Origin: Quercus robur | Lineage: Eukaryota > Streptophyta > Magnoliopsida > Fagales > Fagaceae | Length of the DNA stretch: 64,000 bases | NCBI RefSeq assembly: GCF_932294415.1 | Contig: NC_065539.1 | Coordinates: 52,905,501 to 52,969,500, forward strand | Direction: 5' to 3' | In this document: positions 1 to 10,942 of the stretch, one piece after another | Numbering within the stretch: position 1 is the first letter of the stretch | How the letters are laid out: every line of letters begins with the position of its first letter | Position numbers and translations under genes: made by a program | The notes under the pieces: generated by a model | Database searches by the model: none | What the model was told of the DNA's origin: nothing | What the model saw: the letters and a program-made list of their open reading frames with translations, nothing else

Positions 1-355
1 TTATCCTAAATTAGGTGTATAAGTGTGTAAATTTCTCTTTGGAAGACTTGAACTCCGGTCCTTTCCTTCTTTCTCCCCACAAAAACTTTGTATTTGTAAA
101 GTTACCACCAAAGGTGCGCTGTGATAAGATCATCCTCTTAATTACTTGCATAAGTCAAGCTTAAAGAAACCAAAAAAACAAAGTCAAGAATAAATGCATT
201 CACCACTACGCATCTTAGCGTGATAGTCACTTCATAAGTATAAGTGTTTGTGGGATGTGAGAGGCAAGGGTTGGAGTTCAAGTCTCAAGAAAGGAACTTC
301 GCACATATATACACTTATATTATGTTAGAGTGAAATTCTATCTTAGATAAAAAAA
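1..355. repeat. Foldback MITE-like element, left end cut by window
   Basis: The sequence around 48-58 (GACTTGAACTCC) is repeated as its reverse complement around 276-287 (GGAGTTCAAGTC). The complementarity continues outwards through the GTGTATAAGTGTG and CACATATATACACTTAT segments, giving a roughly 350-bp foldback structure. No ORF. The paralogous copy in block B is at about 24165-24540. The class is not identified. It looks like a non-autonomous DNA transposon that was present before the duplication. Confidence 0.55.
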
Positions 356-1041
356 GAAAAAAAAGAAAAAAAAATAGAGAAGAAGAACAAATTCATTCAA
401 TAATAACCGTTAGTGGTAGTAACGGTATGAGAAAAGGTTGGAATAATATTTGAGAGCATTTCCTAAGCACAAAAACAAATAGTACAAAATAAGAAGTTGT
501 TCTATTAATTAGACCTGTATCCAGACACTTTGTTTCAAGAAGTTTTAGAGCTTTACAGAAACCAATTGCTACAATTCTTCAAACTGTAAGTTACTACTCT
601 TCTTGCATACATCCATGTTTTTATTTCTCCTTGAAATAAAATATCCACAACAAATTGTTTTCCCTCTTCTCCAATATATTTTCCTTCTAATTTTTTACTT
701 CAGTTTTATATTTTAATGGAATGCACTTTTTATATAAATCGTGGTTCTAAGATATATTAGGACATGATACGATTATTCATTGGAAACAGATGATGGGGTT
801 GAGAGTCGGTGAAAGGGAGGGAGGGAGTTTTGAGTTCTAGGTTTATGTGTGGGCTTCAGCTTGGTGTGGGTTGGGTCTAGTGGTCAGTGGGTTCTGTGAT
901 TTGGACTAGATAGGGGTCTGAGCTTTGGAATGTGCTAATGTTGTGTGTTGGCAATGTACGTTAGCTTGGTACATTCCTGAATGTACCCTCTCTTTTTTCT
1001 TCTTCTTCTTTTTTATTTTATTTTTTGCCAGCATATTTCCA
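356..1041 (+). other. 5' region of the TNL relic (UTR exon and leader intron)
   Basis: This stretch holds no coding sequence. It aligns with 24541-25192 upstream of the intact TNL. A leader exon ends near 585 (AAACT|GTAAG) and a T-rich intron ends at TTTTTTGCCAG (1031), just before the ATG at 1042. The same leader-intron arrangement is present in block B (donor after 24752, acceptor at 25182), so it is probably an authentic 5'UTR intron. No promoter element could be placed with confidence. Confidence 0.5.
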
Positions 1042-2105
1042 ATGGCTTCCATAAGCACTCAAAAAGACTCATCTTCCTCATCATTTTCATCTTCAACCCC
1101 ATAATGGAAATATGATGTCTTTCTCAGTTTTAGAGGTGAAGATACCCGCAATGGTTTTACAGACTATCTATATGCTACCTTGAAACAAAAGGGCATTGTC
1201 ACCTTTAGAGATGAAGAAAAACTTGAGAGAGGTAAATCCATTTCACTAGAGCTCTTGAAAGCAATAGAAGAATCCAAATTTGCAATTGTCATTCTCTCAA
1301 GAAACTATGCATCTTCTACATAGTACTTGGATGAACTTTCAAGAAACTATGCATCTTCTACATAGTTGTTGGATGAACTTGCAAAAATCATTGAAGGCAT
1401 GAGAGAGATAGGAACAACTGTTTGGCCAATTTTTTATGATGTGGATCCATCTAATGTGCGTAAGCAAATAGGAAGTTTTGCCCAAGCCTTTGCTAAACAT
1501 GAGGAGCATTTCAAGGATCACATAGAGAAGGTGCAAACCAAGAGAGCTACTTTGAAAGAAGTGACCAATCTTAAGGGGTGGCATTTACAGGATAGGTAAT
1601 CAAATATGAAATTTTCTTTCTTTTAAATATTCAAAACATACTCTTCTTATCTTTAGTCTTGTTGTGAACCTTAGGCATACCTATATACGCGTTCATGTTT
1701 CTTTCAATTTTGATTTGATCCAATTAATTTATATTTTCATATTTCTTTCAAATATGTCTTGAGCAAAGTTAATTATTTAAATTTTTCTGGTTTCACCCAA
1801 TAGAGTGGAACTTTGGATTTCAACTATCATAAGCTCACCAAATGTCATACTCTCTCAATTGCAGGTCTGAGTCAAAATTTATCCAAAATATTGTGGATGA
1901 GTTATGGCATGAACTGAGTTGTGCGTTCTCAGAAGATATTGAAGACCTTGTTGGAATAGAATCTCGAGTAAAGAAATTGAAGTCATATTTGGCTATAGAG
2001 TTTAACGATATTCGCATTTTAGGGGTTTGGGGGATGGGGGAATTGGTAAAACAACTCTTGCTAGAGTTGTTTCTCGTATGGTTACTAAGAAATATGAAGG
2101 CTATT
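1042..2105 (+). pseudogene. TIR-NBS-LRR receptor relic (TIR and start of NB-ARC only)
   Basis: The first exon (1042-1595) encodes a TIR domain closely matching the intact gene at 25193, with YDVFLSFRGEDTR and DPSNVRKQIGSF motifs. It has a TAA at codon 20, about 1102, where the intact copy has CAA. It also has TAG at the conserved Trp codon of the SSTWCLDEL motif. Exon 2 starts at 1865 after TTGCAG and covers the linker and P-loop. A run of five G at 2036-2040, against six in the intact copy, shifts the frame inside the GMGGIGKTT motif. Homology ends abruptly at 2105, so the rest of NB-ARC and all LRRs are missing. The donor at 1595 and acceptor at 1864 remain intact. It is clearly dead as a receptor. 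A short TIR-only product would be blocked by the early stops. Confidence 0.93.
1298..1381 (+). repeat. 42-bp tandem duplication inside the TIR exon
   Basis: The unit CAAGAAACTATGCATCTTCT... ending in GGATGAACTT occurs twice in a row (1298-1339 and 1340-1381); block B has it once. The unit is 14 codons, so the frame is kept. Both copies carry the same TAG stop, so the stop predates the duplication. Confidence 0.9.
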
Positions 2106-2876
2106 AAGTTACCTATATTAAAAATGATGGACTGCCTCTCCTGAATATGTAGTATGGCAACAATCCCCTCAACCAAATATAACACGGAAAAAAACATGCA
2201 AAAGTAGAGTATAATAAAACCTGATATATATTGATTTGGGCTGAGGCTAATTATATCAGGGCCGTCGGATTATATGATTCAACAATCATGGATGCTACAC
2301 GAGAAAAAAAAAAATTATGAAAAAATTGCGTTCGGAAAAGCCTGAAGTTATCATATATAATTGGTGATAGCAACCTATGGACTTATGATCACTACTATAT
2401 TCCAAAATCCAAATAGTAAGATTTACAATAATATTAGGAAATATTATACAAACACGATCTATCAAAGTATACACGGAACACACGGCTTCACCTCCCATTT
2501 TGCATTGCCACAGATCTTGATAGACTTTTTAAATAATATCTAGTATATGTGTAGTCCCACATTGAAAATAATTCTCTAGCATATGTGTAGTCACATATTA
2601 AATAATGATAAGAATAATTAGTAGTTTATATAACATAATTGAATACATGCTCATTGAGCTTGGGTCTTTTGGATAATGGGTCAAACCAAAGGCTTAAGCC
2701 TTTTTGAGTCTTATACAAAAACTTATAAATCAGTATTTATAACATGCAGAATCAATCAGAGACCGTTCCACCCAACCAACGGCAGTGTCATTGCTCGAAC
2801 CAAAAGGCTCAGAGACACCATTCGGAATGAGCGGCATTGGCATAAAGGTAATATACATGCTTCAATAATGTTCTGC
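2106..2876. other. Replacement segment at the block A deletion, no gene
   Basis: This sequence stands in place of the receptor body, intergenic DNA and repeat of block B. It has no block B counterpart and no convincing coding potential. The small open frame at 2676-2897 has no recognisable domain. No clear target-site duplication or terminal repeat frames the segment, so it could be filler DNA or part of an older insertion that mediated the deletion. Confidence 0.5.
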
Positions 2877-3248
2877 TTAAATACCAAAGATTTCTAAGGT
2901 TGATTTTTTCAATGAAGAACTTCTGGAATCATTGCCTTTCGTTTTGGTCAGTTTTAATATCTTATAACTTAATTGGTTTTTGTTTATACTTTATATGTTA
3001 GGTGTTGTATTACATAATTTACATATAACCCAGAAATCGTCTTTATTAAGAAGGGAAGAGAGCAAGATGTCTCCTCAGTAATACAAAACCATATCAACCC
3101 CTGAAAGAGGCCACAAAAAATAAAATATAAATGAACCCCACAACCTAAGGGAACTCTTATAATAAATGAAGAATACAATAATAGTCATCATTAATCAAGA
3201 ATAGGTAGGAATGTGGTGCTGCAAAAGGCAGGCTGACAAATGAGAAGA

Positions 3249-4107
3249 TCAGTACGTTGTGAAGGTTGAAGCAACTGTTGCTGCACATATAAGGAAGAAG
3301 GGTTGAGAAATTGACAACTTGATGGAACTTCCAGCTGATGTACTACCTTCTGTTGATGGCACGGTTTTAGATCCACTTCCTACACAAGTGAACCACCAAT
3401 GAACAAATTAAGAAAATAAATAAATAAATCCAATGATGTTTCATTGATGAGTATAAATTTAATAGAACTTGTTCAATGTCACTTATTTCTTAAGGTTCTT
3501 TGTAAGGATTGAACTTTTTGAATCTAGAATTTGGTTTGTATAAGTCAAAATTTGATTGATCATGATAATTTTGCACAATCGAACAAATGATGAAGCAGTT
3601 TGTACCTGAATCCGAAGATGTTGGTGATCCTGCAGGAGAGTTGGATGGTGAAGCAGCTGCCGATATTCAAAAGTTAGCATAGATGAAAATGATGCTCGTT
3701 TATGAGAATTTTAAATCCATCCACAAGCTAAACAAGCAGTTTTGATGGGTAAATTACTAATTTTAACAGTTAAAATATGGGCTCTTACCATTACAGCTAC
3801 TGAGAGGTGGGGTCTGAACATTACAAGCACCAGGCAAGGCTAGAGCCTGAGTTTGGTTGATGTTGATCCCCAATGAGGAGCTACCTCCATTAAGGACTTG
3901 GCACAAGCATTGTGGTTGTGAGCGGACTACACTAGCAAGCTGTGAGCAGCAGCCTGAAGATGGGGTTGAGGTGTTGCCAGTAATGTAGTTAAGGCATGGT
4001 GACATACTGATGATCACATTTGTACAACTCGACTGAGCCGAAGCTCCTGCCCAGAGCATAGTCACCAAGACTAGGACCAGACCCATCTGCATTTTTGTAA
4101 AAGCCAT
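3249..4107 (-). CDS. GPI-anchored non-specific lipid transfer protein (LTPG/xylogen-like), copy A
   Basis: Three exons read on the minus strand: 4107-3789, 3656-3606 and 3379-3249. The junctions are AATG|GTAAG, GGCAG|CT, TCAG|GTACA and TGTAG|GA, and the joined frame is 166 codons plus stop. The product starts with a signal peptide ending at ...GASAQ. Next is the eight-cysteine fold (C, C, CC, CxC, C, C) of plant nsLTPs, then a Ser/Pro/Gly-rich linker encoded mainly by exon 2. Exon 3 ends in a hydrophobic tail ([13 protein letters not shown]), the usual GPI-attachment signal. Such proteins bind lipids at the outer plasma membrane and cell wall, in cuticle, suberin or xylem-related roles. The gene is convergent to the TNL relic. 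It looks fully intact and differs from copy B by three fewer codons at the end of exon 2 and some substitutions. The gene model is inferred without transcripts. Confidence 0.88.
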
Positions 4108-5283
4108 TGGAATTGGATGCTCTCAAGTTCAAATATAAGCTGGAAATGCCTGTGGATTTCTGTTATCTTGTAGCACTTAACTGACTTAAGTTTTGATTGG
4201 TTTGGTGGAGAAGGGGAGAGAGATGTATTGGCTTTTCTAGGGAAATCAATCAAGATAGAGACAAAATGAATGGTCGGTTATGTGGCTCAACAACTTATCC
4301 TACTTTCTAACAGGTTTCTAACGCGTGGTACTTGGCATTTGGCATGCTTAATAAAAGTCTGTGTTCAGACCTGGAGACTTGGAATCTTCTTCTGTAGTTT
4401 AGCTTTAGGAAGAAAATACTAATTTTTGAAGTTCGGTTATGTAGGTGACTGACTTTTAATATTATTTGTCAAAGGGGCTAATAAGAACTTTCAAGGATTT
4501 CAAAGCTGGAGTCTTTAGACACCTATTTTGAGAAGAGACTAGAAAGCATAACGTGTTTCTGACTCCACCTTCACTAGAATTGGCTTTATACCTCTAATCT
4601 TTGAGAATCTGAACTTATAGGGTAGATAGAAAGCAGAAATTTCCTATAGAAAAATAAAAGGGGATACATGATGTAACATAGGGATTGAGTATTGGAGGAG
4701 GTTGATACTTCCCTGATAATGACATACCTTAACGTTTATTTGCTTCGAGCATAAGAAAATTGACTTGGCTAAAGATTGCTATTTGTGATTGAGTGACATC
4801 TGTCTAGGGAGCATGTCAGCAACTCTATCAAATATATTTTTCCTCATAGAATTTTGTGCTTTGTTCGGTTTGCAAAAATGTTATAATAGTTTCATGGGGA
4901 CCCTGACCATTATTTGGTATCATGTTCCTTCCAGACTCTAGTATGGGGCTAGCTTAGTTGTGAAAGTTGAGGGCATCACTACCTTAAAACAAACCCTTTG
5001 ATGCAAATGAGTTTTGAAAAAAATATACCTTCAAAGGGAGGAAAATTCCATTTACATTAACCATTGATAAAACCATAAAACCATTTACATGTACTTTTTA
5101 GTCACATGACTTATTTAGTTATTCATATGGTTTTTTTTTTTTTTTCCTAAATATAAGTATAATGCTTATATTTTTAAAACTTGAATTGTTTTCTTTCCAA
5201 ATATAAGTATAATCCTTATATTTTTAAAACTTGAATTTTAAGGTAATATTTTGAATATTTCTCATTTTTGTTACTCTTTTTTA
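4108..5283. other. LTPG-A upstream region, no gene
   Basis: It begins with a CT-rich minus-strand leader just upstream of the LTPG ATG, followed by about 1 kb of non-coding DNA. The whole stretch aligns closely with 34351-35507 upstream of copy B, so both LTPG genes share their promoters. I saw no long ORF and no clear TATA box that I would stake a position on. Confidence 0.6.
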
Positions 5284-5447
5284 AGGGAGTAATACTATAA
5301 CCACAAACTATTTTACAACATTTTATTGGTTTTCATCTAGGTCCACCATTAATATCACTTTTTCATTTACCAATAATTATTCACCACAACTGTAGTTTGT
5401 AAATTTTTTTGTAAAATAGTTTGTATCTCTAGCATTATTCTTTTTAA
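5284..5447. repeat. Short MITE with ATACAAACTATTTTAC-type termini
   Basis: The left end reads AATACTATAACCACAAACTA and the right end TTTGTATCTCTAGCATTATT, near reverse complements of each other, around a roughly 165-bp AT-rich core. A related copy is at 20380-20566, where the left end AGAATAATGCTACATGTACA fits the pattern better. The block B orthologue at 35507-39075 is split by an LTR insertion. No coding capacity. Confidence 0.6.
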
Positions 5448-5635
5448 GGTTCATATCTCTAATTTATAATGCCTATTTTGTTTGTATTTTTTAGCCCAAA
5501 ACTAAAGAGTTTGACCAAAATAGAATAAATTTTCATACTTTTTAACCCCAAAATTGAGAGAGAGAAAAAAAAAATTGAGCCAAAATTGAAAAAGACAACT
5601 TACAAAAAGAATCAATTTAAGGCATAATTAGTCTA

Positions 5636-5845
5636 AAATGGACCAAAGTAGATTGAGTGAACCGAATTGGGCCGAAATGGACAGAATGGACCAAAATGAG
5701 CCAAATGGTTCATTCGTTCCACTTCAGTCCATTTATTTCATACGGTCCACACTGGTCCTTTTCATCTGCTTTGGTCCATTCAGTCCACATCAGTCGATTC
5801 GGTCTTTCTCGGTCCATTTAGTCCATTTTGGTCCAAAATTCTATT
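5636..5845. repeat. Imperfect inverted/tandem GGACCAAAATG-type repeat
   Basis: The left part is built from repeated ATGGACCAAA / ATGGACAGAATGG words. The right part contains their reverse complements (TTGGTCC, CATTCAGTCC, GGTCCATT). Together they form a foldable cluster of about 200 bp. The block B counterpart is 39280-39472. The ORF across it is a by-product of the repeat. Confidence 0.55.
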
Positions 5846-6157
5846 TTAAAAAAAAGTTTTGGACTCAAATGTCCATCTTTTTAATTTCTTAATTTTTGGG
5901 TTGAAAAGTATGGATTTTTTTGGGATCAAAATCTTAATTTTGGGCTAAAAATTACAAACAAAATATGCATTAGAAATTAGCTTAAAATGATAAATATTTA
6001 AAGGGAAAATTTCACTTTGTCTACTTGTGGTTTGCCCGAAAAATACTTTACCTACTTGTGGTTTAAAAATAGACACTTTACCCACCTAAGGTAAACTCTA
6101 TCTGTCTCCAGTTATCCACCTTTGTTAAAAACATGGATAAATTTGTATTTTTGCTAC

Positions 6158-6832
6158 TGTATGGCACAAGGGTCCCTAGGCCCACTTAAGCCTTGAATTT
6201 CAACCCAACGGTATGGCCCATAACCCCAATCCCTTTGTCCGAGGCCGGGTACTAGGCCTACTAGGGCCGTAGGCCCAAGCCTCATGCCAACCTAAAGCCC
6301 ATTGGGTGAATAATCTTAATTTGTACACATCATGTTTCATTACCTGGGCCTTGCCCAATCAACTATATCCCGGACAAGAAAGCGACTGCTCAGGGGTACC
6401 ACTTCTCGGCTGCCCAACAATGCCTTAGGGAGTATCGCTGCCAAGCAACTCTTCTGAGGTGGGAAGCAGTTCCAATGCCACTCCTCCCACTCCCACCTAA
6501 ACACCCACTTTGAAACAATGGAATTGGACCCCTATGCCCACTAATATCCTAGAGTAATCATAACCCCCCCCCCCCAACTAATCTTGGGCTATAAATAAGA
6601 AATGAGAATGAGGAATAAGAGGTTGTTGAAGAGTTACCAGAGGAAACAAGAGGCAGAGAGTGAGAGCACCGGAGAGCAAAAAGAGAGAAAGGAGAGGAAT
6701 TCATAGGTAAGGTCACATTATTAGGTCTCTACGTTTGAAACTACCCAGGATAGGAAATCCAAAGCCCACATCACAAATAAATTGTAAGCCCAAGAGATTA
6801 TCGACCCAACAACCTCATTTTTGGCGCGCACA
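6158..6832. mobile_element. 675-bp insertion, probable solo LTR (block A only)
   Basis: Block B has an uninterrupted site (...TTTGCTACCCTTTT at about 39800). Here the sequence TGTATGGCAC... to ...GCGCGCACA is inserted, flanked by GCTAC on the left and ACTAC on the right, a 5-bp target duplication with one mismatch. TG...CA ends and an internal TATA-like CTATAAATAAG near 6590 with a GA-rich transcribed-looking stretch after it fit an LTR. It contains a C13 run near 6567. No coding sequence. The family is not identified. Confidence 0.65.
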
Positions 6833-7320
6833 ACTACCCTTTTATGTTTCTTTCCTCTCAAAACATAAAAAACTTAAAAAATCAAGAGAAAAGAAGATCT
6901 AAAAGCTAGGTTTTGTAAAAATTAAAATCTATCATATTTTGTTTGTAATCCAAAAACCTTAGTTTTTATTATTAAATCATAGTTACACTATATATTAACA
7001 TATAACACTACAAATTCCAATTGCAACATAAAAATCTTGATAAAGGTATGGCTTTGTTAACTTCTCATTCTTTTTTAGGTTATTTAATCTTTTACATTTC
7101 GCATTCTAACAATTTTTTTTCCCATTTTGAAGTTATTTTCTATTTCCTTTGATAAATAAAATAGTTTATTTTAACTTTGTTGTTGATGTTCTTCATAGAT
7201 ATAAAGTCACCGAAAAGTTCAACAAAATTTTGAAGCCAAGAGAGAGAGAGAGACATGGAATTCATGAGCTTCCCATCTCTTGATTCTGAAGGAGTTGTAT
7301 TTGAAAATTTAATTTTTTAA
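6833..7320. other. End of block A and junction to unique DNA, no gene
   Basis: The part to about 7195 aligns with 39800-40156 of block B. The remainder has a GA-repeat (about 7241-7253) and a short 21-codon open frame at 7255 with no recognisable identity. The last base before the Helitron is A, as expected at a Helitron insertion. Confidence 0.5.
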
Positions 7321-7322
7321 TC

Positions 7323-7348
7323 TATATATATATATATATATATATATA
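7323..7348. repeat. (TA)n microsatellite at the Helitron 5' end
   Basis: About 13 TA units immediately follow the proposed 5' TC terminus. Expansion of an AT-rich terminus is a plausible origin. Confidence 0.85.
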
Positions 7349-7738
7349 ACCGAAACTTTTGAAGCTCCCACAAATTTCCACGTCAGCACAATATTAAAAA
7401 AAAAACATAAATGAAAAAAAAAAAAAAAAAAAAAGCAAAGAAAAGCCTTTCCTAAAACCCGATAAAAACCTAAGCATAAAAAAACATAAGCACAAAAAAA
7501 GCTCTGCCGTTCCTCTCTGTTCTCTTTTTCTCTACGTTCTCCTTCCCCAAAACCCAACACTGAAAATCAATCCTGCCTAGAAGCCATCCCCACACTGTCA
7601 GGTTTGAGATAGAAAGAAGGCATCACCAACCATATGGCTCCGGTATACCTCTTTATCTCTCTCTCTCTCTCTCTCTCTTTGTGGGTAGCTCTGTTAATGG
7701 TTTTAAAAAGTGAGATTGTTTGGCTTTTTGTATATACA

Positions 7739-7879
7739 GAGGGATCAGAAAGATGAAGGATTCGCTGCCTTCGCAAGTTCTGAATAAGAAGCTGCCACGG
7801 TTTTTGCAGAAGTGTGCGCAGACCTTCGATTCCGATCGCCGTTACAAAAACGACTTACGGTACCTCCGCGTTTGGTTAC
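7739..7879 (+). pseudogene. Captured exon of a BUB1-like spindle-checkpoint kinase (Mad3/BUB1 region I)
   Basis: A single exon lies between a good acceptor (TATATACAG|AGGGATC) and donor (GGTTG|GTATTT). It encodes RGIRKMKDSLPSQVLNKK, then LPRFLQKCAQTF and RRYKNDLRYLRVWL. This is the start of the Mad3/BUB1 homology region of plant BUB1-type kinases, which act at kinetochores in the spindle assembly checkpoint. I find no following exon of this gene anywhere downstream, and no convincing first exon upstream in place of the CT repeat at 7655-7680. It is read as a gene fragment inside the Helitron. The frame is still open, so the capture could be fairly recent. Confidence 0.75.
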
Positions 7880-8452
7880 GGTTGGTATTTTACTAATCCA
7901 TCACTTTTTTTTTTTCGTTTCCTTCTTGATGATTTCGATTCTGGGTCGTTGGGTTTCTTAGAAGTTGTTTGGTTCCTGTGGAAATGAAGGGGAAAGATGT
8001 GAAAATCAAATTTGGATGCGCTTTAGATTTTTTTGGTTATCCAAATGTTGAGAATTTATTCATTTATTTTAGTGTGTAGATGGGTTTTTGTGGATGGTCT
8101 GAGAGCGTTTTTTTTTTTTTTTTTTACATTTTCTTATTGTTGATTTTGATGCTGGGTTATTCGGTTTTTGTTCAATTTCATAGCCTTTATATGATGAGGA
8201 TATAATGTCTGTGAACTTGGCTGAGGATATAATGTCTGTGAACTTTATAAGTGATTTTTTTTATGATAAGTAGAAAAGTTGGAAGCACTACTCTGATTTG
8301 GATACATTTTCATTGGCCTCGATTTTTCAATCAATGTGAAAGAAATCTAATAAGAGATAACAACCAACTAAATCAAAGAGAAAAAAGAAGTATAACATGA
8401 AATTCCTTAGAGAGAAAGAAATGTTGGAATGATTTCCAGAAAGGAATCTTAC

Positions 8453-9369
8453 CCCATCAGGCTTAAAAACTTTCCACGGTTGTAGTGAAATCTCCACAAC
8501 TAGATCAACATTTTCTGATCTTTCATGAAATGAAGGATACTTCTCACTGATAATTTGGTAGCTCTATCACAAGAAATTGTCAATAAATGAGGTCCAAGTT
8601 ATGTAGGGGGAACTAATGTCATATATGCATTGCAGTGCTATAGGGAATGCAAGATTAACCTTCTCTCAGCAGTGAAAGATATAAAAGAAATAGATACTAC
8701 AAAAAAATTATGGAAATTTCAAAATACAGCCGATCTGATAAAGCAGAACATTGTGAAAATTAGTGATCTACAGATCAGACATAGCAGTCAACTTTCTCTA
8801 GGTAACTTTACTTAAAAGACTATTAAAACCCAAATTTATGTAGAAATATAGCTTATGAACAAATAACAAATGAATGGGATGTAAAGTAAACAAAACAATT
8901 CTAAGGAAATCTAGGATAGTGACTAATGAAGTAGTTGGACCACTTAAAAAAACAAATTAGTATTCCAAAGTAGTAACATGATCCTCATCCTGAGGCAAAA
9001 GAGAAGACCACTTCTGGTCCTTTATTTTAGAAATAAAATGAGGGTCCAACAAGTAAAAAAACACAAAGTATAAGAAACTCAGACATTCTGAATTTGCAGG
9101 TTTGGTGCTATACAAATCCAAGAAAAGGCATGATTTTTTTTTGGTATAGGTAATAGAAGTTTTATAGAAAAGGCATCTAAATATATTCTCTAAAAAATGG
9201 GCCATGAACATAAGAATTGTTATCCAAAGATCTCTGTTTAAACATGCCTTCATGTACCTCCCTGCTTGCCTCATGAGCCAAACCGGGGGTCTTTCAACAT
9301 CTTCCCCACGAACAGCATTAAGCAACAATGGTTCAACAGCAATGCTAATTTTTGGTTCTGCCACAGTCC
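8453..9369 (-). pseudogene. Captured uroporphyrinogen decarboxylase exons 2-3
   Basis: The first minus-strand exon, 9369-9248, follows TGCAG and encodes TVAEPK, then [20 protein letters not shown] and MRQAGRYMK. These are the N-terminus of mature plant UROD with the substrate-binding LMRQAGRYM motif. The second, 8563-8453, is exactly 37 codons: [20 protein letters not shown] then [17 protein letters not shown], ending at GGG|GTAAG. The two exons are in the right order and phase. The intervening intron has a GC donor (AAG|GCATGT), either a genuine GC-AG intron or a decayed GT. The next UROD exon (VILFSDILTPL...) is absent. UROD makes coproporphyrinogen III in plastid haem and chlorophyll synthesis; this fragment lacks most of the barrel and cannot be active. 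It lies antisense to the BUB1-like exon within the Helitron. Confidence 0.85.
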
Positions 9370-10905
9370 CTGCATAGGATTTTCTTCAATTAGAAATACT
9401 CATGGACTAGAAGCATATCCCAATGAATTGTAACTCAAATCAAATGACACTTCCTCTTCTCGTGGGAGTGGATAAAGGAAAGAGGTCATGAGTTCAAAAC
9501 CTACCAATAAAATTACAAAGTTACTGTTTTTACGTATTAAACCAATAAATATAAATCAAAGACATTTTTATAATCTTTAATAAGAAAGTTGAAAACCTTA
9601 GCCTCTATCATAGCATGAGCAAACCTACCTTTCAGATTGGTGAAGAAACATTAGACACACACCTTTCAGTTGCTCACACATTCCAGAATTCCATATCCTA
9701 AAGGAGCCAATTCTTCAGATTTCATATTCAAATTTCACGTGATTATGAAAGAAGCATCTTTAGAGGGACTTCATGACCACTCTATACTTGCTTTAAACCA
9801 ATGTAATATTTTTTTCCTTTTCTTTCAATCTGTGGTTTTTTTCTTTATTTTAAATACCACTTAGTATTTACAAAGTCTCAAAGTGTCAATTATTAATTTA
9901 TTATTTATGAGTTTGCTACGAGAAGGTTTTGGTGTTCTATTTTGGGGAGTCGGCATTAATAGTATTGTGGTAGTCCTACACTCTTCAGCGTTATTGTTCA
10001 TACCATGTGTTCAGTGAAATTTCTTTTAGAAACATATGTGAATTTAGCATGCTGTTGTGACTAATGGCTATTAGAAATTTTTGATAAAATCACGTTTCTA
10101 TGCACCAATTCTTTTGGCTTTTCTTCATTGATAAAGTGGGCTACATCTTCCATTATATCTACGTCTTGCTATTTTCCAAGGAACATATATTTGCTAAATG
10201 AGCTTCCATTTGTTTCAAAGGAAAATTATTTATTTTCAACAAAAACAATTGTTTAACAACTTGCTCTGTTGGGTTAAATTGTTGTAATTGGCTGCATATA
10301 CTTTCATTCATAAGAGATGCTTAATTCAAGGGCTTTTCACCCCTGAGGGGCTAAGCAGTTTACTTAGCACCCTGTTACTATGATTGACAAAAGAACCATA
10401 GTGACTAACCATCTTTAATCTTGCTGTTTGCAGCATCACAAATGCACAATGTTAATATTTCATGAAGGTCATTAAAATGGAAATTAGCTGGTGTCATCTC
10501 ATCATATACATATAATAAATGCAAAAAAGCTGCATTTGTTGGGTTTTCTTTGGTTTTCAATGCAACTGAGCAATTGTAGCAGGTAGTTGTGGATAAAGAG
10601 GTTGAACATGACCTAGGTGCTCTAGGAGGGTGCCTATTTTTTTCCTTTTGTATTCATAAAAGGATTTAAATTCTAAACATCTAAAGTTTTTGATGGTGTG
10701 ATTTGTTCCAATCTAAATTCCAGACCAAAAGGATTCTAATTTTGTTGGCAAAGTTCTGCCTCCTTTGCCTTCCTTTTTGCAAAAAATTTTTGTTGAGAAT
10801 AATAACTCCTATGAAGCTGAAACTCCAGTTGTTTCCAATTGATGGTGGAACTCACAAAATGGTGAGAGATTAAAAAAAAAAAACTTCTACTTTTTGATAA
10901 GTGAG

Positions 10906-10942
<37 letters not shown>

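Larger units (their letters stand above)
1..7200. repeat. Segmental duplication block A (TNL relic + LTPG)
   Basis: This block matches block B (24165-40156) almost throughout, in the same order and orientation: foldback MITE, TNL 5' region, TIR and start of NB-ARC exons, LTPG gene, MITE, inverted-repeat spacer, AT-rich tail. Homology breaks at 2105 (26192 in B) and resumes at about 2877 (33126 in B), so about 6.9 kb present in B is replaced here by about 770 bp. One insertion (6158-6832) is private to this block. Homology can be followed to about 7195, where B is interrupted by an LTR at 40157. It was seen directly by reading the two stretches side by side; percent identity was not computed. 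Confidence 0.9.

Noticed and set aside
5638-5892. 84-codon ORF also seen as 39285-39572
   Set aside because: Both copies derive from the inverted GGACCAAA cluster; the frame shifts between the paralogues.
7567-7776. Minus-strand ORF across the BUB1-like exon
   Set aside because: It is the antisense shadow of that exon and the adjoining CT repeat.
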